Positions 9,053 to 19,204 are shown, counted from the stretch's first letter. The stretch: 64,000 bases of DNA from JAFGXT01 sp963677165 (GCA_963677165.2 CAXXSX010000002.1:2294001-2358000); one strand, 5' to 3'. Program-made: numbers and translations. Notes: generated by a model not told the origin, from the letters alone.

Positions 9053-10306
9053 ATGAAGCGACTCACCCGTTCGGAGATCAGTTGGATTCTGTATGATGTG
9101 GCAAACTCGTCATATGGACTGATTATCATGACCGCGATTATGCCAATCTATTATATTGAATATATCGGCAAAGGGCTTCCGGAAGGGGCCGCTACCTCTG
9201 ATTGGGGATATGCCAACAGTGCCGCAGGCTTACTGGTTGCCTTGTCTGCTCCGGTTCTGGGCGCGATAGCCGATGTAAAGCGCAGTAAAAAGATTTTCTT
9301 GAGCGTATTCATGACTTGCGGCGTATTATTCACTGCTATGTTTGCGTTGACTGAACCCGGAATGCGGTTACTGACATTGCTGTTGTATGGCATGAGTTTA
9401 ATCGCGTTTTGCGGCGGCAACGTATTTTATGATTCCCTGTTGGTCGATGTGACCACGAAAAGGCGTATGGACTGGATTTCCGGTTCAGGATATGCATGGG
9501 GGTACATTGGCGGAGCAATTCCATATATTTTTTGTATGGTATTGTTCGTTCTCTTTAAAGGCTCGGAAATTCCTCTGATGAAAATTTCATTTCTGATCAC
9601 TGCTTTGTGGTGGGGACTGTTTTCCATTCCCGTATTACGGTTTACCCGGCAGAAGTACCGGACGGTTTCCCGTGGCTCGTCAGTGCTTGATGCATTGAGA
9701 AACCTGTTAAAAACTCTCCGTGATATAGGAAGTTACAAGCAGGTTGCTATTTTTTTGCTGGCGTATTTTTTGTATATTGATGGAGTGGACACTCTCATCA
9801 GAATGGCGGTACCATATGCCAAGGATATCGGTATGAGTTCAAGTATGCTGATGCTGACGGTTCTGGGACTTCAAATCGTGGCGTTTCCATTTGCATTGAT
9901 CTATGGGGCTCTGGCTAAAAACTTCGGAGCAAAACGGCTGATCTATGTGGCTATCGGCGTATATTGTGTAATAACGTTTCTGGCGTTTTTGATGCCGGAT
10001 ATCAATAATATGGCGCTGAAGACCACGGTGTTTTTCCTGCTGGCGTTTCTGATTGCCAGCTCTCAAGGGGGGATTCAGGCGCTGAGCCGTTCCTATTACG
10101 GGAAGATCATTCCGAAAGAGCAGGCGGCGGAATTCTTCGGCTTTTATAATATATTCGGAAAATTTGCCACGATTCTCGGTCCGTTTATGATTGCGGTAGC
10201 CGGAAGCTGGTTCGGGCATGTGAAATATGGTATGCTGAGTCTGGTGTTTCTCTTTATTTTTGGTGGAACATTACTATTTTTTGTAAGAGATCCGGAAGCA
10301 AATTAG
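9053..10306 (+). CDS. MFS transporter, UMF1 (Atg22-like) family
   Basis: The 417-residue protein has about twelve membrane segments. The N-terminus (EISWILYDVANSSYG) is characteristic of the UMF1 family of the major facilitator superfamily, as is the loop GAIADVKRSKK after the second helix and the segment SQGGIQALSRSYYGKIIP in the second half. Family members are presumed exporters of small molecules, possibly amino acids or sugars. It is monocistronic and divergent from the CYTH gene. Confidence 0.87.
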   Translation: MKRLTRSEISWILYDVANSSYGLIIMTAIMPIYYIEYIGKGLPEGAATSDWGYANSAAGLLVALSAPVLGAIADVKRSKKIFLSVFMTCGVLFTAMFALTEPGMRLLTLLLYGMSLIAFCGGNVFYDSLLVDVTTKRRMDWISGSGYAWGYIGGAIPYIFCMVLFVLFKGSEIPLMKISFLITALWWGLFSIPVLRFTRQKYRTVSRGSSVLDALRNLLKTLRDIGSYKQVAIFLLAYFLYIDGVDTLIRMAVPYAKDIGMSSSMLMLTVLGLQIVAFPFALIYGALAKNFGAKRLIYVAIGVYCVITFLAFLMPDINNMALKTTVFFLLAFLIASSQGGIQALSRSYYGKIIPKEQAAEFFGFYNIFGKFATILGPFMIAVAGSWFGHVKYGMLSLVFLFIFGGTLLFFVRDPEAN

Positions 10307-10368
10307 CTTCAAGGATATATTACTGGTTATACCAATTTATAAACAAAATCTAATATAACGGAGTCGAC

Positions 10369-10387
10369 AAACCCGTAAAACGGGTTT
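10369..10387 (+). terminator. Hairpin downstream of the MFS gene
   Basis: AAACCCGT and ACGGGTTT form a perfect 8-bp stem with a 3-nt loop, 62 bp after the MFS stop codon, followed by AATTTAATC rather than a clean T run. It is a plausible weak terminator. Confidence 0.5.
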
Positions 10388-10515
10388 AATTTAATCCGTA
10401 ATAAGCTGGAAAAACTATTCAATATAGCTATTTTATGCTTTGTAATTACGGGGTTTATGTATTATCCTTTATTCAGGTAGAACAATTTATAACCATATTC
10501 TGGGGATATCATATT

Positions 10516-11745
10516 ATGAATATAGTCAAACTTTCCGCTGCCATGGCATTTACCGTCCTTGTTGTTGCCGGATGTAATAAAAAACAAAAGCAGGCAACTC
10601 CGCCGGCTGCCGTAACTGTTGCTCCTGCTATCGATGGTTACGTTATCGGTTCGCGTGAAATCATCGGTCAGACCAAAGCTTACGACAGTGTCAATCTTGT
10701 TGCCCGGGTGAAGGGTTTTCTTCGCAAGCAGAACTTTAGTGAAGGACATATGGTAAAAAAGGGACAGATGCTTTTTCAGATCGAAAAAGATGAGTATCAG
10801 GCAAGCCTCGAAAGTGCCCAGGCGCAGTTGAAACAATATCAGGCAAAACTGATGAATGCCAACATTGAATATGACCGTCAGAAGAAACTGTTGAAAGAAA
10901 GCGCGACTTCAAAACGAACTTACGATGACGCTCTTTCCGATAAAATGGTTGCAGAAGCCAATGTTCTTAACGCCAAAGCATCTCTTGATAACGCTAAAAT
11001 CAATCTTGGTTATACTGATATCAAATCTCCATTTGACGGCCGGATAGGGCTGGTTACATACAGCGTCGGCAATGTTGTCGGGCCCGATAGTGAAAAACTG
11101 GCGAATGTTGTCAGGCTTGATCCGATGAGAGTGGAGTTCAACGTAAATGAAATTGATATTCTTAAGTTGAATCTTCAGGCTGAAGCGAAAAAACGGCGTC
11201 AGAGCGATAAACTGATTGTCAAATTGAAATTCCAGGATGGAACCATATACCAGAATATCGGACGCATTGAGTTTGCCAGCAACAAGGTGAATTCCGGAAC
11301 CGGAACTTTGCTGGTGCAGGCGGTCTTTCCCAATAAAGAAGAAGTCCTTGTTCCCGGTATGTTTGTCAAAGTTTTGCTGATTGATCCCCATAAAATATCC
11401 GCCATTCTGATTCCCCGCCAGGCTACCATGGAAGATCAAAGTGGTGAATATGTAATGGTTGTGGGAGCTGATAACAAGGTGGAACGCAAAAATATAAAAA
11501 CCGGCCTGACCAGTGGACCAAATGTTCAGGTTAAGGAAGGGTTGAAAGCCGGTGAAAAAGTCATTATCGAAGGACTGCAGAAAGTTCGGGCAGGCAGTAA
11601 GGTAACCTGCAAGGTCGATGCCTCATATTCTAAAGAGCAGAAGCAACTGGAAAATGCAGCTGATCCAAACCTCGCCGAAGATCCGGGTGCGGAAAGTCCG
11701 ACCCCAACCGCATCATCAGGTAAAAACGGCAAATCCGGTAAATAA
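10516..11745 (+). CDS. RND efflux periplasmic adaptor (membrane fusion protein, AcrA/MexA type)
   Basis: The ATG at 10516 follows GGGGAT and opens a lipoprotein signal with lipobox LVVAGC (Cys20), so the in-frame start at 10435 is rejected. The 409-residue protein has the adaptor order: lipoyl half (VNLVARVKGFLRKQNFSEG, about 60-80), a coiled-coil hairpin (about 100-165), second lipoyl half with IKSPFDGRIG, beta-barrel, and membrane-proximal domain, then a short Pro/Gly/Lys-rich tail. It would link an inner-membrane RND pump to an outer-membrane channel. The pump gene follows after 21 bp. No TolC-like gene is nearby, so the outer channel must be encoded elsewhere. Confidence 0.93.
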   Translation: MNIVKLSAAMAFTVLVVAGCNKKQKQATPPAAVTVAPAIDGYVIGSREIIGQTKAYDSVNLVARVKGFLRKQNFSEGHMVKKGQMLFQIEKDEYQASLESAQAQLKQYQAKLMNANIEYDRQKKLLKESATSKRTYDDALSDKMVAEANVLNAKASLDNAKINLGYTDIKSPFDGRIGLVTYSVGNVVGPDSEKLANVVRLDPMRVEFNVNEIDILKLNLQAEAKKRRQSDKLIVKLKFQDGTIYQNIGRIEFASNKVNSGTGTLLVQAVFPNKEEVLVPGMFVKVLLIDPHKISAILIPRQATMEDQSGEYVMVVGADNKVERKNIKTGLTSGPNVQVKEGLKAGEKVIIEGLQKVRAGSKVTCKVDASYSKEQKQLENAADPNLAEDPGAESPTPTASSGKNGKSGK

Positions 11746-11766
11746 TCCGGAGGAGGGTTCAGCAAC

Positions 11767-14700
11767 ATGATAAGCCAATTTTTTATTGAAAGACCGAGAT
11801 TTGCCTTTGTCATATCGATTGTATTTATGATAGCGGGGTTGATCTCCATCGGGGTACTGCCGGTGGCGCAATATCCCGATATTACACCGTCACAGGTCCA
11901 GATATCAACAAAATATCCCGGAGCTGATGCGGAAACGGTATTGAAAACCGTTGTACAGCCGATTGAAGCTCAGGTTAACGGGGTGAAGCGTATGCTTTAC
12001 GTCTCGTCAACCAGTGCTGATGATGGTTCTGCGATTATCAATGTTACGTTCGGTATTGGTACTGACGGCGATATTAATACGGTTAACGTACAGAACCGCG
12101 TGAGTATCGCAACGCCTTCGCTGCCTTCGGAAGTTACCGCACAAGGGGTTACGGTGAAGGAAAAATCCAGTAATATGCTACTGGTAATAAGCATGTCTTC
12201 TCCGGATCACAAATACGACTCTTTGTTTTTAAGTAATTATCTATACATTAATGTGCAGGATGAAATCGCGCGTATCAGCGGGGTAGGGGATACAAAGATA
12301 CTGGGTGCAGCCAACTATGCGATGCGTGTCTGGCTCGACCCTGCGAAAATGGCCAATATGAAGCTTGGCGTAGATGATGTAGTTAACGCTATTAAGGCTC
12401 AGAATACTCAGGTTTCAGCCGGTGCGTTAGGCGAAGCGCCGTGTCCGCCAGATCAACAATTCCGCTATACTCTGCAAACTCAGGGACGTTTGGAAACCGT
12501 TGACCAGTTTGCTGATATCGTTATTAAATCATTGCCGGACGGCGCAAGTGTTAAAATCAAAGATATCGGACGAGTTGAGCTCGGTGGTGAAAACTATTAT
12601 TCGTCAAGTACCGTTAATGGTCATCCGGGGGCTCTGCTTGCGGTATATCAGCTTAACGACGCAAATGGTCTTGACATTGCCAATCAATGTAAAGCCAGAC
12701 TGGCAGAACTGAGTAAGAATTTTCCCCAGGGCGTAGAATACGGTATTCAGTATGACACCACGAAATTCATTGAAGCCTCAATTGATGAAGTGGTTGAAAC
12801 GCTGTTCATTGCGGTGCTGCTGGTAATTCTGGTTACCTATATATTTATGCAGGATCTCAGATCAACTCTGGTTCCGACGGTAGCGATCCCGGTTTCCCTG
12901 GTGGGGACCTTCGCATTCCTTGAATTGCTGGGATATTCCATCAACCTGATTACCCTTTTCGGTTTGATTCTGGCAATCGGTATTGTGGTGGATGATGCTA
13001 TTGTGGTGATTGAAAACGTAAACCGATTGATGGAAGAAGAAGACCTTGATCCGAAAGAAGCGGCAAAAAAGACGATGATGCAGGTGACTGGTCCGGTGGT
13101 CGCGACTACTCTGGTTCTGCTGGCTATGTTCATTCCGGTTTGTTTCCTGCCTGGTATTACCGGGGAAATGTATCGCCAGTTTGGGGTTACGATTTCAGTT
13201 TCCGTTTTGATTTCTTCAATTAACGCGTTGACACTTTCTCCGGCACTGTGCGCCACTATCCTGAAGAAAAAACAGGCCAATAAATTCTTTATTCTAAAAT
13301 GGCTTGATTTGACTATCTTCAAGTGGTTCAATGAGTTTTTTGATGGGTTGACTCATGGTTATGGAAAGGTTGTTTCCGCTCTGGTGCGTAAAGCTCTGAT
13401 CGTTATGGTGCTGTACGCTATCATGATGTTCTTTACTTATGAACTATATGGCCTTTTGCCTACCGGGTTTATCCCGACAGAGGATCAGGGGGCGTTTATG
13501 GTGAACGTTCAGCTTCCTGATGCCGCCGCGCTGCCGAGAACCGATAAAGTTGTGAAACAGGCGATCAAGATGATCAGTGAGGTGCCGGGAGTTACAGATG
13601 TTATGGCGACAACCGGATTCAGTATCATGTCGGGTACTAACGGGTCCAACAATGCCTTTTTGATCGGTGTGCTTGACGACTGGTCTAAACGTAAGAAAGC
13701 TTCCGAAAGTCAAAGTGCCATTGTGCGGCGGCTTCAGAAGGAACTGTACTCGATTCCCGGGGCAATGGTTACTCCCTTTGAGGTTCCTTCTATTCCCGGA
13801 CTAGGTACTACCGGCGGTTTCAGTTTTGTAGTTGAGGATACCACAGGCGTACATCCTGACCGGCTGGCCCGGGCAATGAATGCGGTTGTACAAGCAGCCA
13901 ATGCAAGTCCTGAATTAAGCGGGGTTTTTTCTACTTACCGGTCGAATCTGCCGCGAGTATTTCTGAAAGTTGATCGTCAGAAAGCTCTCAAACTTGGCGT
14001 GTCTATTGACAGCATTAATATGGCGCTTAAGGGATACGAAGGTTTTTATTACGTGAATGACTTTAACCTTTACGGAAAAGTGTTCAAGGTTGAAGTTCAG
14101 GCTGAGATGAATTATCGCAGCGATGTCAATGACCTGAACAACATCTATGTGCTGAATAATAATGATGAAATGGTACCGCTCAGTACCCTGGTGGAAGTCG
14201 AAACGACTTTCGGCCCTCAGTATATGAACCGTTACAACCTCTATTCTTCGGTAACGATTAACGGGAATCCGGCAGAAGGTTACAGTTCGGGGCAGGCCAT
14301 GGATACGATGGAGAAGATCGCGAAAAAAACTCTGCCGGGAGGTATGAAATATGAATGGACCGATATGTCATATCAGGAAAAACTTGCAGGCAATCAGGCT
14401 GCGATTGTTTTTGCTCTGGCCCTCACATTTATTTACCTGTTTCTGGTGGCTCAGTATGAAAGCTGGATGATTCCACTGGCTGTTATGTTATCTGTTCCAG
14501 TTGCATTCTTTGGATCTTTGCTGTTCCTCTGGGGGCTTGGTCAAACCAACAATATCTATACCCAGGTGGGATTTGTGTTGTTGTTCGGACTGGCGTGTAA
14601 AACGGCGATTCTTATCGTTGAATTTGCGAAGGAGAAGCACGAAGAAGGCATGGGTATTGTTGATGCCGCGATTTTCGCCGCAAAACTGCGTTTCCGTGCG

Positions 14701-14922
14701 GTGGTAATGACAGCGGTATCGTTTATCCTCGGGGTATTCCCGTTGATTATCGCGACTGGCGCCGGAGCTGCCAGCAGAAGATCTCTGGGAACGGCGGTAT
14801 TCGGTGGAATGTTGATTTCGTGTATTTTCGGTACGATTCTGGTGCCGTCTTTTTATGTGGTCATTCAGTGGCTGATCGATAAGACAAAAGGAAAAAAAGC
14901 CGTAGTTAAAGCTGATGAGTAA
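11767..14922 (+). CDS. RND multidrug efflux pump, HAE1 family (AcrB/MexB type)
   Basis: At 1051 residues it matches AcrB in length. It starts with MISQFFIERPRFAFVISIV, the usual first helix, then has the large porter domain with the Q-x-x-YPGA motif, and the proton-relay residues: paired Asp in IVVDDAIVVIENV (D409/D410) and Lys in GLACKTAILIVEF (K945). These are the equivalents of AcrB D407/D408 and K940. It should export drugs, bile-type detergents or other amphiphiles with the adaptor encoded 21 bp upstream. The stop overlaps the next start by 8 bp. Confidence 0.96.
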   Translation: MISQFFIERPRFAFVISIVFMIAGLISIGVLPVAQYPDITPSQVQISTKYPGADAETVLKTVVQPIEAQVNGVKRMLYVSSTSADDGSAIINVTFGIGTDGDINTVNVQNRVSIATPSLPSEVTAQGVTVKEKSSNMLLVISMSSPDHKYDSLFLSNYLYINVQDEIARISGVGDTKILGAANYAMRVWLDPAKMANMKLGVDDVVNAIKAQNTQVSAGALGEAPCPPDQQFRYTLQTQGRLETVDQFADIVIKSLPDGASVKIKDIGRVELGGENYYSSSTVNGHPGALLAVYQLNDANGLDIANQCKARLAELSKNFPQGVEYGIQYDTTKFIEASIDEVVETLFIAVLLVILVTYIFMQDLRSTLVPTVAIPVSLVGTFAFLELLGYSINLITLFGLILAIGIVVDDAIVVIENVNRLMEEEDLDPKEAAKKTMMQVTGPVVATTLVLLAMFIPVCFLPGITGEMYRQFGVTISVSVLISSINALTLSPALCATILKKKQANKFFILKWLDLTIFKWFNEFFDGLTHGYGKVVSALVRKALIVMVLYAIMMFFTYELYGLLPTGFIPTEDQGAFMVNVQLPDAAALPRTDKVVKQAIKMISEVPGVTDVMATTGFSIMSGTNGSNNAFLIGVLDDWSKRKKASESQSAIVRRLQKELYSIPGAMVTPFEVPSIPGLGTTGGFSFVVEDTTGVHPDRLARAMNAVVQAANASPELSGVFSTYRSNLPRVFLKVDRQKALKLGVSIDSINMALKGYEGFYYVNDFNLYGKVFKVEVQAEMNYRSDVNDLNNIYVLNNNDEMVPLSTLVEVETTFGPQYMNRYNLYSSVTINGNPAEGYSSGQAMDTMEKIAKKTLPGGMKYEWTDMSYQEKLAGNQAAIVFALALTFIYLFLVAQYESWMIPLAVMLSVPVAFFGSLLFLWGLGQTNNIYTQVGFVLLFGLACKTAILIVEFAKEKHEEGMGIVDAAIFAAKLRFRAVVMTAVSFILGVFPLIIATGAGAASRRSLGTAVFGGMLISCIFGTILVPSFYVVIQWLIDKTKGKKAVVKADE

Positions 14923-15415
14923 TTCCGGGGCAAAAGTAGTTGTTCAACAGGCAGCGCCGGCGAGTGTATTGATCAATATCATTACACTGTTTACCTGCCT
15001 GATAACATTTGCCGTCTGTGCGGCGGCATTCTACCTGCCTTGGACCATGGTTCCGATTGCTGTACTTCTGATTCTGACAATCTGCGTTTGTTACTACACA
15101 ACTCCTGTTGCCTATGAAATTGCGAACGGTACACTGAAAATTACTTTACGCAGAGGAGCGATCAGATATAAAAATGTGGAATCCTGTTCACGGCTGGAAA
15201 GCGGCGGAATTTCGTTCCGGTTATTCGGCAACGGCGGACTGTTTGGCGGAACCGGTATTTACTGGTCCCGCAACTTCGGTATTTTTCGTGCCTGGGTGAC
15301 TCGTGCCAAGGAGCGCGACATGATTGTCATTCGAACTTCAGACAAAAAAACTGTTTTAATCAGCCCTTGCGATCCCGAACATTTCATTGAATCTTATACC
15401 GAAGTCTATTCCTGA
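14915..15415 (+). CDS. Small membrane protein with bacterial PH-like domain
   Basis: The 166-residue protein has two membrane helices (about 19-39 and 43-63) followed by a beta-rich domain (YEIANGTLKITLRRGAIRY ... IVIRTSDKKTVLISPCDPEHF) typical of bacterial PH domain families that bind membranes or proteins. Its start overlaps the RND pump gene by 8 bp, so the two are translationally coupled. A pump accessory role is inferred only from this coupling. Confidence 0.68.
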   Translation: MSNSGAKVVVQQAAPASVLINIITLFTCLITFAVCAAAFYLPWTMVPIAVLLILTICVCYYTTPVAYEIANGTLKITLRRGAIRYKNVESCSRLESGGISFRLFGNGGLFGGTGIYWSRNFGIFRAWVTRAKERDMIVIRTSDKKTVLISPCDPEHFIESYTEVYS

Positions 15416-15422
15416 ATGATTA

Positions 15423-16187
15423 CTACTTGTCGGAAGTTTTCAGCACCTCGCTCCAAGGGCGTTTATAGAATTTCGATGTGCTGTCGAGACAATTGTATTT
15501 GACGATATGGTATAGGGCGGAAACTCCGTCCTTCCAGGTAATTTTTTTACCTTCGTCGTAGCGACGTGGATTATATGAAATAGGTACTTCGTAGATCCGC
15601 AGGCAACGGGCACGCGACAATTTTGCGGCAAACTCCACCTCGATACCAAAACGTTTGGCGTTCAGATGGATATTCTGGATTACCTCGCGTTTAAACACTT
15701 TGTAGCAGGTTTCCATATCTGTCAGGTGGATGTCCGTAAACACATTTGACATAAAGGTCAGGAATTTGTTGCCCATTTCATGTCTGAAGTAACGCACCAT
15801 TCCGGCGGACCCCATAAAACGCGAACCGTATACTACATCGCATTTATCATTAACCAGAGGTTCGAGTAGAATAGGATAATCATCCGGAGAGTATTCGTTA
15901 TCGGCATCCTGTACAAGTACAAACGGCATGGATGCTTCCGTGAATCCACGGGTAACTGCCGCTCCTTTGCCCTGATTGACATCCTGATATAGAATTTTCA
16001 AGCCGGGTTTATTTTCATAGTTTTTTAGCTTGTCGCGGGTACCGTCAGTTGAGCAGTCATCAATAATTACAATTTCTCCGGTTTCCGGTCTGTTCGCAAC
16101 TCGGGTTATAATATCGTCAAGAGTAGAATACTCATTATAGACTGGCATAATGACACTGAGAACTTTTTCCATTGATGCACTACCCAT
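15423..16187 (-). CDS. Glycosyltransferase family 2 (dolichol-phosphate-mannose-synthase-like)
   Basis: The start at 16187 has an AGGAG site 8 bp upstream, better placed than the internal Met six codons on. The 254-residue protein carries the GT2 nucleotide-sugar fold: SVIMPVYNEYSTLDDII, the Asp pair in IIDDCSTDGT, and the metal-binding QDADNEYSPDD. There is no C-terminal membrane anchor, as in short DPM1-like enzymes. It likely moves a sugar from UDP/GDP to a polyprenyl phosphate for envelope glycans. It is 11 bp downstream of proC and in the same group as uppP, which also serves polyprenyl metabolism. Confidence 0.9.
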   Translation of the reverse strand: MGSASMEKVLSVIMPVYNEYSTLDDIITRVANRPETGEIVIIDDCSTDGTRDKLKNYENKPGLKILYQDVNQGKGAAVTRGFTEASMPFVLVQDADNEYSPDDYPILLEPLVNDKCDVVYGSRFMGSAGMVRYFRHEMGNKFLTFMSNVFTDIHLTDMETCYKVFKREVIQNIHLNAKRFGIEVEFAAKLSRARCLRIYEVPISYNPRRYDEGKKITWKDGVSALYHIVKYNCLDSTSKFYKRPWSEVLKTSDK

Positions 16188-16198
16188 TGTTCAAACTC

Positions 16199-17005
16199 CT
16201 ATTTTTTGCCCAGCTCTGCGGAACGTTCAGCTGCGGCGACAACCGCGCCGGCAACCGCGCTGCGAAATGATTTTTCTTCAAGTGCGGCAAGTCCGCGAAT
16301 TGTTGTTCCACCAGGGGATGTAACTGCGTCGCATAAGACTGCCGGATGATCTCCGGATTCCAGCACCATTTTTGCAGCGCCAAGAACCGTCTGGGCTGCC
16401 AGACGAGTCGCTTCCGCACGGGGAAGTCCGCAGTTTACACCGCCATCCGACAATGACTGAATAAAATTAAACACATAGGCAGGACCGCTGCCGCTGAGGC
16501 CGGTAACTGCATCCATTAATTTTTCGGGAACCGAACAGAAATATCCGACAGAACCAAGAATGGTTTCAACGACTTTTGCATCGTCCTCGCTGACATTGTC
16601 TGAAACGGCGTAGGTTGCCGCTCCTTCACCAACCAGCGCTGGAGTATTGGGCATAACCCGAATGATACGGGATGCTCCGGTTAAAATTCCTAGTGTTTCA
16701 AGAGTAACTCCTGCGGCAATAGAAATAACCAGTTTGTTTTTCAGCTTACCGGACAGTGGGATAAGGGCATCGGATAAGTACTGAGGTTTCACTGCCAGAA
16801 CAATTACATCCGCAACGTCAGCCAGCTTAGCCACATCCGCGGTGAAAGCCTCGGCTCCGGTATTTTTTACAAAAGATGCTACTGCCTCATTAGAAACATC
16901 ATAAGCGGAAATGTTATCCTTTAATCCGCTTTTTACGAGTCCACCGGCAAGCGCGGAAGCCATTTTTCCAGCCCCGAGAAACATAATTTTAAGTGACTCA
17001 ATCAT
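16199..17005 (-). CDS. proC: Pyrroline-5-carboxylate reductase
   Basis: The 268-residue protein has the N-terminal Rossmann motif FLGAGKMASALAGGL, the VIRVMPNTPALVGEG segment, and the C-terminal ProC signature (ETATRLAAQ-like RAEATRLAAQTVLGAAKM followed by VTSPGGTTIRGL). It catalyses the last step of proline synthesis, reducing pyrroline-5-carboxylate with NAD(P)H in the cytoplasm. GGAG lies ahead of the start. It sits between uppP (upstream) and the GT2 gene (downstream) on one strand. Confidence 0.96.
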   Translation of the reverse strand: MIESLKIMFLGAGKMASALAGGLVKSGLKDNISAYDVSNEAVASFVKNTGAEAFTADVAKLADVADVIVLAVKPQYLSDALIPLSGKLKNKLVISIAAGVTLETLGILTGASRIIRVMPNTPALVGEGAATYAVSDNVSEDDAKVVETILGSVGYFCSVPEKLMDAVTGLSGSGPAYVFNFIQSLSDGGVNCGLPRAEATRLAAQTVLGAAKMVLESGDHPAVLCDAVTSPGGTTIRGLAALEEKSFRSAVAGAVVAAAERSAELGKK

Positions 17006-17037
17006 AAATATCAGCTCCGATTATATAATAAATTATC

Positions 17038-17844
17038 TTATTTCAACATCCGGTAAATACTCCAGCCGATTACCAGAACACTGACAATATACAAGTATAT
17101 CGAGAAAAATCCCAGTCGTCCTTTTTTCAAAACTGCCAGTAAAATTTTTAATGAAACATAACCGACCACTGCGGAAACGATAAATCCGGTGATTAGCGGC
17201 AATAGCTCGGCGGCGTTATATGTCAGTTCTTCACGTTTAATTGCCGACACGATCTCCAGAAAAGCCGCGCCGCCAATTACCGGTATTGCCAGCATGAATG
17301 AAAACGTCGCGCAGTCAGCTTTTTTCATGCCGGTTTTCAATGCTGTGGAAATTGTTGAGCCGGATCGCGATATTCCCGGCATGATCGCGATGGCCTGAGC
17401 GATTCCGATTAGCAATGCCTTGCCGTAACTGATCTCTCTCAGTTCCGTACCGTCATCCTTGCCGCCCTTCATTCCGATAATCAGTAGGGTTGCGGTTATC
17501 ATAAATCCAATGCCTGAAACCAGCGGATAGCCGAATAATTTATCATCCAGTCCGGTTTTTTTGATTGCCAGCCCCACGATTACAGCGGGAATCGTTCCGA
17601 CAATGATCAACCAGATTGTTCGCCGGTTCTCTTTTTTCAGCAAGCTGATTAATTCCCGGAAATAAAATACCAGAATTGCCGCGAGCGTTCCGGCATGAAG
17701 AATTACGTTTACCAACACCGATTTCTCCGCGTTGAATTCCATCAGCTTACTAAGAACCGCAAGATGTCCGGAAGAACTCACCGGCAGAAATTCGGCGATT
17801 CCCTGAACGATTGCCAGCAATATTATTTTCAGCATTTCCGACAT
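17038..17844 (-). CDS. uppP: Undecaprenyl-diphosphatase (UppP/BacA)
   Basis: The 268-residue, eight-helix membrane protein has both family signatures: the N-terminal EFLPVSSSGHL with Glu and Ser residues of the active site, and MPGISRSGSTI, the second catalytic loop containing Arg. It removes a phosphate from undecaprenyl diphosphate to recycle the lipid carrier for peptidoglycan and LPS. Length is normal for the family. It is first in the minus-strand group uppP-proC-GT2. Confidence 0.96.
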   Translation of the reverse strand: MSEMLKIILLAIVQGIAEFLPVSSSGHLAVLSKLMEFNAEKSVLVNVILHAGTLAAILVFYFRELISLLKKENRRTIWLIIVGTIPAVIVGLAIKKTGLDDKLFGYPLVSGIGFMITATLLIIGMKGGKDDGTELREISYGKALLIGIAQAIAIMPGISRSGSTISTALKTGMKKADCATFSFMLAIPVIGGAAFLEIVSAIKREELTYNAAELLPLITGFIVSAVVGYVSLKILLAVLKKGRLGFFSIYLYIVSVLVIGWSIYRMLK

Positions 17845-17944
17845 AAAAAGTAACTTTCCTTCAAATTCAAGGAAGTATTATAGCATAAACCACACTATAT
17901 TACACTATTCGACTTCAAATTTTTTTGTATAAAACCGGCGGAAG

Positions 17945-19204
17945 ATGACAGAGAAAAAACATATATCGGAAAATATTCTTAAATACGCGGTGGAGGGTAT
18001 CGAAGCGCGCGAACGCGATGATACTCCGGTCGACGAATATCTTGATTCACATCTTAATGCAGAGCCGCTGTTGCGTGGAGCCGTTACCCGGCTGCTGTTT
18101 GCCTACTATCGCAACAAAGCTGTCATTGATTCACTGATTAAAAGTTTTGCCCCGAAAATAAAAAACGCTCAACTGCGTGTTGCCGCTGCCGTTGCCACAC
18201 AGATATTTTTTATGGATGGAATTTCTCCCGAATCGGCGGTAAATGTCGCGGTTAGTTATTCAAAACGTCGCTTTGGTTTCAGGCCGTCCGGCTTCATTAA
18301 TGCTGTTATGCGGAAAGTCGCGAAAACTGATTTCACTGCTTATTCAAATTCGTTGAAACCGGAAAAGCGCCTTAGCGCCTGTCCGGCTTTGGCAAAACGC
18401 TGGTTGAAAAGTTTCTCGAAAGAGGATTTACAGTCAATCAGTGAGGCTCTGTCAACTCAGCCGCCAATGACGTTCCGGGCTTTGCAGCCGTTGCCGGAAA
18501 CAGAACTGGAAGAGATCGGCGCTGTAAAGCTTGACTTGCCAGAGTGGAGTGGTGATACTCATTTCTATCGTTGTGATAATATTAGTGGAGTCATTGAGAA
18601 AGGCTGGCCCGGCAAAGGGATGGTTTATATTCAGGACCCCGCAACCGCACTGGCCCCTGGCCTGGCTAAACCGGATTTTGAGCATAAAGTGCTGGATATG
18701 TGTGCGGCTCCCGGCGGCAAGAGCCTGATGCTGGCAGAAAAGGTTCGTGACGGCAATCTGTATGCCTGTGACCGTTCGGCCCGGCGCCAGGAGCTGACCC
18801 GCGAGAATTTTACTAATACCGGCAGCAGCAACCATGTAATCGTGGCCTCAGCGCTGGAACCGCCGTTCGAGCCGGAATCGTTCGACCTGATCTTGTTGGA
18901 TGTACCATGCTCAAATACTGGAGTGGGACGTCACCGGCCCGATGCCATGTGGAGTTTCTCCGAGCAGAAATTAAATGAATTAAAACAGCTGCAGCGTCAA
19001 ATACTGGACAAAGCGGCTCCCCTCTTAAAAGCCGGGGGACAATTAATCTACAGTACCTGCAGTATAGAAACCGAAGAGAATCATCTGCAGGTACAGAAAT
19101 TTATTTCGGACAATCCCGAATTTACTCTGGAAAAAGAGCAACAACTGCTACCCGATGCTTTATATGACGGGGCTTACGCGGTATCACTACGTAAAAAAGA
19201 ATAA
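17945..19204 (+). CDS. rsmB: 16S rRNA (cytosine-C5)-methyltransferase RsmB-like
   Basis: The 419-residue protein has an N-terminal NusB-like helical domain (about 10-130) and a Rossmann SAM methyltransferase domain: VLDMCAAPGGKSLMLAEKV (SAM loop), LLDVPCSNTGVGRHRPD with the first catalytic Cys, and IYSTCSIETEEN with the second. This two-Cys arrangement is that of m5C RNA methyltransferases, and the NusB domain points to RsmB (16S C967) rather than RsmF. It is convergent with the CBS gene. Confidence 0.9.
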   Translation: MTEKKHISENILKYAVEGIEARERDDTPVDEYLDSHLNAEPLLRGAVTRLLFAYYRNKAVIDSLIKSFAPKIKNAQLRVAAAVATQIFFMDGISPESAVNVAVSYSKRRFGFRPSGFINAVMRKVAKTDFTAYSNSLKPEKRLSACPALAKRWLKSFSKEDLQSISEALSTQPPMTFRALQPLPETELEEIGAVKLDLPEWSGDTHFYRCDNISGVIEKGWPGKGMVYIQDPATALAPGLAKPDFEHKVLDMCAAPGGKSLMLAEKVRDGNLYACDRSARRQELTRENFTNTGSSNHVIVASALEPPFEPESFDLILLDVPCSNTGVGRHRPDAMWSFSEQKLNELKQLQRQILDKAAPLLKAGGQLIYSTCSIETEENHLQVQKFISDNPEFTLEKEQQLLPDALYDGAYAVSLRKKE

